From Cladopsammia gracilis (Eukaryota > Cnidaria > Anthozoa > Scleractinia > Dendrophylliidae): DNA of 64,000 bases. Made by a program: the position numbers and the translations under genes. Where the stretch lies: contig JAJGOT010000507.1 of assembly GCA_022457155.1 (NCBI GenBank), positions 262,001-326,000 on the forward strand, read 5' to 3'. This document shows positions 57,909 through 64,000 of this stretch, piece after piece. The stretch's first letter is position 1, and every line of letters starts with the position of its first letter. Below the pieces are notes generated by a model that was given only the letters and a program-made list of their open reading frames with translations, was not told the origin of the DNA and did no database searches.

Positions 57909-58489
57909 CATCTATATATTACCAAAACGAAATGTACTTGACCTTCAGTAGTTGCATGGGTGAGAATAATAACAAATCTCTCTGCATGCTGATTTAAAAG
58001 CGTATGGTAATTTAAATGCACACCAGGCCGTCTTTGCTGCAGATAATCATTCAAACGTTTTAGACCGAGTTAAACGTTTGCAGATTTAACATTGTATTTC
58101 GAGATCTGAACAGTTCAAAATATCTTTGCGTTACAGAGGGGGTGAACTACAAATAATTTGGACATCATTAACAATTTTAGTTGATTTTAATCAAAAGTTT
58201 AAACTTCGCAAGTTAAGATGTGCAGCCCCTTGACTTCGCAGATTAAGATGTGCAGCCCCTTGCGATGCGTTACACGTTCAAGCCAGTTGCACGCGCCTAG
58301 TTTGAAATGTTTTCACAAAAGTATCTCCACTCTAATAGACAAGGAAATATAATAATTTCTACCAAAAAGCTAAAACTGTCTGAATCTAATTTAGAGAAAC
58401 GCTCATTTTAATTGGTTACCAGAGTGTTTTTATAGAAGTAATGAGACATTTTTTCCATCTGCGCATGCACACGCATGCAATAGAGAGTT

Positions 58490-58523
58490 AGAAGCTGTTA
58501 TCAAGGTGTTGATAACAGCTTCT
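58490..58523. repeat. Perfect 15-bp stem-loop
   Basis: AGAAGCTGTTATCAA / GGTG / TTGATAACAGCTTCT. It is followed by a T-run only 10 bp later, but no transcript is known here. Confidence 0.9.
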
Positions 58524-58862
58524 AAGTAGCTCTTTTCTGAATAAAAAGATCATACTTTGTAGTAGACTTATTTACAACGAGATCAAATCCGCTAAGTGCA
58601 GAAGATAGTTAACAGTACCAGATAATATAATAAACAGGCAAAAATAAGAACAAAGTAAGGCCTGTGTAGAATGTGATGGTCGACCATGAAGAAGTATAGT
58701 TGAAAGAGATGACAGATTAATGAAACAAGTTTCACATAGCGCAAAGAAGTGGGGGCCTGAAAGCTCGTGGCAGTCCGCCAGATTAGTGAAAAAAATCAGT
58801 TGTTTACCCATGTGTCCCTGTCTTTCTTTAGTCGTTTTGTAAAGGAATTGCATCAAAGCAAT

Positions 58863-60384
58863 ATGGGGCGCCATGTGTTTCAAAATTCATACTTTTTCTC
58901 ACAAAGTTGTTGAACAGAAAGCGCATTGAAATGCCAATATTTGTAATGAAAAGTTCGTGTCCATGATAAATCACGTACACATAGTCTGAAAGTTGTACTA
59001 CATACACTGAAATCTTCAGGCATCAGCTCGAAATATACTCTGTTAATACTGCAGCTTTGCACAAGGAGTCTGCATTTTCTCCATATTCTCAATACAAATC
59101 TTATAAACTTTTCACTGTGCTTTTCGCACCAAATCTCACGCTATGTTGCACATTTTCTCAGTATGTGCAGTAAACACGTTTTCTTCGAGTCAAAAGTACA
59201 GCACTCAGCAGGTCAAGACATGATGTAAAACAAAGATGCGTGTAATAGTGGAAATGCTTCAGATATCGTGAAATCTATCCTTTCCAACCCTCAGGGTATG
59301 ACTAACCTCGCCAGGACCTTTTGTGGCACTGGTGATCAACAGACACCTCAAATTCATCATTCTGTTGAAGAAGAAACGGCATCCATTTTTAGACACCCGA
59401 GCACTACGAGAAACATCCTTCCAAACTCCACTTTAGTTTCTGCAGCTGAATTTACAATGCGGAGGAACTATAATAGCAACTATCCATTTCCTAAAAGGTA
59501 CGAAAAGAATACGAACTTCGATTTCGAATTATTTGTTGTTGTGAAAATAGTTCCCTCCGTGTTTGATTACCACCTGAGTTAATCAAGTTAAGGACACGTT
59601 TTCTTCCATTCTTTAGACGCAAGGGGTCGACCAAAGTAAATAGAAAACAAATACAGGGTGCTTACACCAGGGAGGTGATATTATTACCATCTCCAAAAGA
59701 TCAAGCCGTGGTAAATTCAGCTGCAGAAAATGAAGTGGAGTTTGGAAGGCTGTTTGGAGTATTGCTCACCTGAGTGCACGGGCGTCCAAAAATGGATGCC
59801 GTTTCTTCTTCAACAGAATGATCAATGAATTTGGGGCGTCTGCTGATCACGATTGCCACAAAAGGCCCTGGCGAGGTTAGTCATAACCTGAGGGTTGGAA
59901 ATGATAGCTTCCACGATATCTGAAGCATTCCAACTATTACATGCCATCTTTGTTTGTCATTATGCCTTGACTTGCTGACCGCTGTACTTTAGACAACCGA
60001 CACTCGAAGAATTTCGGGGACATATTGGGAAGGTTTACATGAGGTATTATCATGCTGAGATTTGTTCGTAAAGTACACTGCAAATGTGTTCACTGCACAC
60101 ACTGAGAAAATGTGCAACATAGCGTGAGATTCAGTGCAAAAAGCACAGTGAAAAGTTTACAAGATTTGCATTGAGAATATGGAGAAAATTCAGACTCCTT
60201 GTGCAAAGTTGTAGTAGTAACAGAGTATATTTCGAGCTGATGTCCGAAGATTTCAGTGTATGTAGTATAACTTTCAGACTATGTGTACGTGATTCATCAT
60301 GGACACGAACGTTTAATTATTAATATTGGCATTTAAACAACTTTGTGAGAAAAAGTATGAATTTTGAAACACATGGCGCCCCAT
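58863..60384. repeat. 1.5-kb inverted duplication
   Basis: The left arm (58863-59456) and right arm (59710-60384) are inverse copies with many small differences and an ~80-bp extra segment in the right arm (about 59985-60075). They face each other around a 250-bp spacer. Outer markers are GGGGCGCCATGTGTTTCAAAAT and its complement. Inner markers are TTTCTGCAGCTGAATTTAC and its complement. No intact frame spans an arm. It may be an old fold-back transposon or an inverted segmental duplication. Confidence 0.88.
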
Positions 60385-61047
60385 AGAGTAAAGACGGTTT
60401 CTCAACGAAGATTTAAAATGTAATCGTTTCACGAGCGTCGTAAAACAGGAGTCTAGCCAGTTTAATAATGTCCCCACTTTCAAGAACATGTAGCTAATAC
60501 TGGTCAATACTTGAACAAACGCTACAGCACGATAAATGTTATTAAATGTGTAGCCTACGAGAAAGCCCTTGGTCTCGGATGCCGGATCATGGGGGAATCC
60601 ATACGCTTATTTGTAAAATGAATACGCTTATTTGTAAACTGCAAATGAAATTAACATGGCAAGATAACATTTATCATTTTACTGTTTTTTTTTTCTCTAT
60701 TTTTTTAGGCTTATTCGCTCAAATCGTACGTTGCCTGCTGAAGCGTGGATTCTCGCGCGTGTCTGCCAGCGAATATAATTCCGTAAAATGACCCCTTTCC
60801 CCCTCCTCGCCCCCGCTTATAAGTGTTAACTACTGATCACAAGGGTTTGTGTATGGTTTGCTACGTTGCTGGCTGAAAGAATGGATAATTATTCGAAGTC
60901 CAAGGATTATCAAAAGCTTGAAACTTAATTACAAATCATCAAGTACAACTAAAATTAACGTTACGTTGTTTCGTATTCACGATATGGCCCTTAGAGCCCT
61001 TTGATTACGGATTTATCATTAATAATTATTTGAACTTTTATTAACAG
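60385..61047 (+). other. End of the first intron, nothing recognised
   Basis: There is no repeat end or coding signal apart from an 81-codon frame (60546-60791) without splice context. The stretch ends with the CUB exon acceptor TTTTATTAACAG. Confidence 0.5.
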
Positions 61048-61398
61048 ATGTGCAGGGCGCACCATGCTCCTTTGCTTTTAACGGCTCCAGTGGACTCATC
61101 AGCTCCAGCTCATCAGAGAACTACCGTTATTGTAGCTGGACCATCACAGCACGACCTAACCACACCGTTAAATTGAATTTTACAGTATTTCATCTAGTAA
61201 CTGAATGGTGGGGTAACTCCAAGATTAAAGTATATGATGGACGGAGTACAAGTGATACCTTATTGGGGATTTTTACTGGAATTAGACGGCCTTTTTCCGT
61301 ACAAACAAGTGGTCGATTTATGTTGATAAAGTTGGAAAAGATATTTACAGATACTCAAAGTACCTTTGCGGCAGCTTATGCTTCAAGCTCAACTAAAG
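61048..61398 (+). CDS. CUB-domain exon of a secreted or membrane protein
   Basis: This 351-bp exon, phase 1 at both ends (acceptor TTAACAG, donor AAAG/GTGAAC), encodes 116 residues forming one complete CUB domain. It contains APCSFAFNGSSGLISS, the ENYRYCSWTI block (second Cys, then W-x-I), KLNFTVFHL, IKVYDGRSTSDTLLGIFTG, PFSVQTSGRFMLIKL and FAAAYAS at the end. Only the first disulfide pair is present (APC and YRYC); the usual third and fourth Cys are absent. NGSS, NHTV and NFTV are N-glycosylation sequons, which fits an extracellular location. Symmetric phase-1 exons are typical of shuffled extracellular modules. Confidence 0.9.
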
Positions 61399-61856
61399 GT
61401 GAACTGTAGATCTAGTTGGTTTCTAAGTAATGCAGTTTGACTAACTGACATCAAAATGTATTTAGCTTACCAAAAAACGTTTTACATTTTCTTTTTATGG
61501 GTTTGTTTTGGACATTCTTCTTCTTGACAGGTAACTCCTGCGTCTTCTTTGTTTGTGACCAAACGACAACACGTTTCCCAAATTGTTTCATCTTTTGTTG
61601 CATAACAATTAACAGTCACCGTATAACAAGCAGCTTGAGAAATCCATCAACCCCAACGCGTTTCATAAACTTTTCTGCTTGAATTCTCTGTTTATTTTAG
61701 CGTAGAGGTAGAATCGTTTGTCTTGTCAGTCTGTTGTCTCTTTACTAATACATAAACGTAATCTCTATGGTTGCTGAGGAAATAACTTTTTTCAGCCCGC
61801 TATCTTGGTGGCATGCGTTGTTTTCAACATGTTCCATGTTCGCGGACATATCTTAA
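61399..61856 (+). other. Start of the CUB/Ig intron, nothing recognised
   Basis: Between the CUB exon donor and a TTAA element. A 61-codon frame (61497-61682) lacks splice sites and homology. Confidence 0.5.
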
Positions 61857-62431
61857 CCCTATTAAGCCTGGGCTTTTTTTGAGTTTCTGAGCACATTGTG
61901 CCCCCCCCCCCCTCGTAACTTCAAGAACATTAAGGCTATAACAATGAAACTTAGAGGGTACAAAGAACGTCCAAAACTGTCTCCTTTGCGGTCAGCACAA
62001 TGGAGCGTTGACGTCATATGACGTAGTTATTAGGTAATTAGTTATACGGCCGCCATCTTGGATCCGCCAACTTGGATGTCTGAATTGTTTTAAAACCTCG
62101 TAAAAACCGTCCAAATTCACTCAAAATTAATCAAAACCAATAAATAAACGTTAAATGACGTAAACATATAAAAGTTATACCAATAGACATTGTTTTTCTT
62201 CATTCAAAGGTATTAATATGCAAATTTCAAAAAACATGACTGTCAAAATCTTTTTGCCATGGAAACATCATGTAACGTGATCAAAAAATTGTCATATCAA
62301 ATTGTTGCCAGCTAAATTTTAGGAAAAGTCACAAAGTTTGATGGATTTTGAATGCATATTAAAGAAGTTATGAATGTTCAAAATTAGCGCGGGCACCACT
62401 TTGTCCCCCCCCCCTCCCAGGGCGAATAGGG
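61857..62431. mobile_element. piggyBac-like MITE, TTAA target duplication (copy 2, intronic)
   Basis: TTAA lies at 61853-61856 and 62432-62435, with ends CCCTATTAAGCCTGGGC and CCCAGGGCGAATAGGG. It is the inverse of copy 1 at 11071-11648 through its length (CGTAACTTCAAGAACATTAAGG, GCCGCCATCTTGGATCCGCC, TTAAAGAAGTTATGAATGTTC). It sits in the intron between the CUB and Ig exons and carries no gene. Confidence 0.87.
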
Positions 62432-62698
62432 TTAAAAAAGAAAAGCTACCAAAATGGTTAATACACGAGAAATAATTATTTAAAAGTTGGGGATCAAGAT
62501 GCTGCACATGTCCGGATCAATCGCTCCTTCACGACATAAGTACGTCATATGACGATTTGATTAACATATATCACCACATCTACGAAATGGTCTCGAAAAC
62601 GATTTTTTTTTCTCATTATCAGCAATATTATTGTGAATAATCTTACATTTTCATTTTAGAATAGAAAAATAACCTGTTTTATTATATTTTAATTGCAG

Positions 62699-62938
62699 AT
62701 AAACCGAGGATAAGGATGGTGTTGTTAGTAGTACGAACAGTATCAGACCATTTTGTATGGTGCTCGTTTGAAGGTTCCCCACCAATTAACATGACATTAG
62801 CAAAATCATCTACGCTCTTGGACTTGGAAGGTGGCGCGGGAATAGTAGGGAGAAAAATAAAGCAGACGGGCAACTATACTTTCCAAGCAAAAAATATCGC
62901 TGGAAATGACTCAAGAGTTGTTCCAATTATTGTTTTGG
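62699..62938 (+). CDS. Ig-like domain exon of the CUB/Ig gene
   Basis: This 240-bp exon (acceptor TTAATTGCAG, donor GTAAGT, phase 1 at both ends) encodes about 80 residues: KPRIRMVLLVV, the strand-B HFVWCSFEGSPPINM, a D-x-G turn, and the strand-F GNYTFQAKNIAGNDS. The order C-x-x-x-G-x-P-P ... D-x-G-x-Y-x-x-x-A-x-N-x-x-G is that of I-set Ig domains. The partner Cys of the canonical disulfide (expected at YxC) is Phe here, and the strand-C Trp is not evident. The frame continues from the CUB exon and into the exon at 63711. It would lie outside the cell, and NMT and NYT are glycosylation sequons. Confidence 0.82.
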
Positions 62939-63710
62939 GTAAGTTTGTAGACAAACAAAATGTATGTTATGTATATTCTGACCAATATTTCGTCACGCAC
63001 GGCCTGAATTCTTCAGGGAATAGAAATGACTACAAGAAAAAAAACGTCGCAATTAAAATCGCCAAGAAACAAAATATTATTAGATTACAATGGAAAAACG
63101 TTGCATTTAAAAAAATATAAGATGGGATAAACATTACAATTCAAATAGCCGAGAAACAAAACAATATAACATTAAGACAAAACATGAAAGAAGATATGTA
63201 AAATACACTTTTTTATCTAAAAATAGAATTATTAGTTTTACCTAAATATGATAATTTTCGATATAATCAGTTATAATTAATGATAATTGACCACTGTAAC
63301 GGTAACTCGCATTAACTTCGTCAAAAACAATGGTCTTGAATTTTGTTAATTTTTTTTTAAATCGTTTTGCTTTTGAAAGCAAATTGTTCGTTTTTCAAAA
63401 AGAATTTTGTCCATTTTGCTGTATTCCCATAGAAGGTGATCTATAAGTTCATGTAAGCTTTAGCAAATCTTTCCCGCATTATGTACTATACCTTCGTCTA
63501 CGGCCCATAAATACGTCAAAAAAGACGTATTCCGCAAAATCCCGCATCTTGACCTGACTCTTAGTCACCATAAAACCCATATATCATTTTTGTCATTTAA
63601 TCATAATCTAACATGGCCTTAGTGAAAAAGAAGTCATTGTTCCCACCTCATCTACTCCTCTCTAATCATCAGATTTATACCGTGATATTTTTAACGTATT
63701 TTTTATGCAG
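62939..63710 (+). other. Intron between the Ig and Cys-rich exons
   Basis: AT-rich, GTAAGT to TATGCAG. The frame that runs on past the Ig exon donor (to 63120) is intronic read-through of low complexity. No other feature is visible. Confidence 0.6.
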
Positions 63711-63840
63711 ATTGCAGACTTCGGTGTCGTAGTTACGGTACGATAACACGAACAGGCAAAGTAACGAACAGTTATGACTGCAGTGGAATCAATGTAACAA
63801 ATGAAATGTGGAATTGCATTCCAACGACGGCTACTAAATT
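63711..63840 (+). CDS. Cys-rich exon of the CUB/Ig gene (gene continues past the window)
   Basis: This 130-bp exon (acceptor TTTTATGCAG, donor GTAAGC) starts phase 1 and ends phase 2. The joined reading gives DCRLRCRSYGTITRTG and SYDCSGINVTNEMWNC, with Cys spacing C-x3-C-x17-C-x11-C and one N-glycosylation sequon (NVT). I do not recognise the domain; it may be the first part of a larger disulfide-rich module. No stop is reached, so more exons must follow beyond 64000. Confidence 0.65.
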
Positions 63841-64000
63841 GTAAGCAGTAGATAAAATATTCACGTCCGATCTGTATGGGCGTTTTCAATGGCTCGCCTT
63901 CGGCTCGCAATGGGTAGAAATCTGTATGAAAAGTTAATGATTAATGAATACTAATTAGCTGAGCAGGTGTTTGTGTAACGACGAATGGCGGCACACAATG

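Larger units (their letters stand above)
41971..61047 (+). other. Probable 19-kb first intron of the CUB/Ig gene, filled with transposons
   Basis: It opens GTAAGT and closes TTTTATTAACAG. It contains a LINE on the sense strand, an LTR element inside it on the antisense strand, a second antisense LINE fragment, TTAA elements and a 1.5-kb inverted duplication. The stretch from 41971 to about 43570 holds nothing recognisable. Confidence 0.55.

Noticed and set aside
58490..58535. Bacterial-style terminator (15-bp stem followed by T-run)
   Set aside because: No gene ends upstream and the context is eukaryotic. It is kept only as a stem-loop.
62716..63120. 134-codon single-exon frame
   Set aside because: Its first part is the Ig exon. 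The rest is intron read-through past a consensus donor at 62939.

Overview
This is a eukaryotic, AT-rich, intron-bearing genome segment packed with mobile elements. There is no bacterial gene organisation. A phase-1 signal-peptide/CUB/Ig exon chain, Polinton, Penelope-like and non-LTR elements, an LTR retrotransposon and many small TIR elements together suggest a marine invertebrate. A cnidarian (coral or anemone) is my best inference, but nothing here proves the species.

Layout. 1-5159 is the end of a Polinton/Maverick (adintovirus-like) element: a DD35E integrase (+) facing a 1254-residue protein-primed family-B DNA polymerase (-), ending in an almost perfect 211-bp hairpin. 5.2-20 kb has no convincing host gene. 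It is a mosaic of TIR elements, several nested, including a ~6-kb element bounded by inverted minisatellite-bearing ends, two piggyBac-like TTAA elements (the other is at 61.9 kb) and fold-back elements. 20.8-40 kb is dominated by a block present three times in the same orientation (A, B, C). Decayed Penelope-like reverse transcriptase pieces lie next to it. Small transposons present in one copy and absent in another give clear empty sites. 40.3-41.1 kb holds four copies of a 203-bp tandem repeat that contains promoter-like motifs.

41.9-64 kb appears to be one host gene on the + strand: a signal-peptide exon (41919-41970), a 19-kb first intron, a CUB exon (61048-61398), an Ig-like exon (62699-62938) and a Cys-rich exon (63711-63840). 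The reading frame stays compatible at every junction, and the gene runs off the right edge. The first intron contains a non-LTR retrotransposon (esterase-bearing ORF1, endonuclease/RT ORF2) split by a younger 5388-bp LTR retrotransposon on the opposite strand. It also contains a second LINE fragment on the minus strand, split by another transposon, and a 1.5-kb inverted duplication.

The retroelement genes are mostly broken by frameshifts and stops. The Polinton integrase and polymerase and the LTR-element gag-protease frame are open. Coordinates of repeat boundaries were read by eye and may be off by a few bases.
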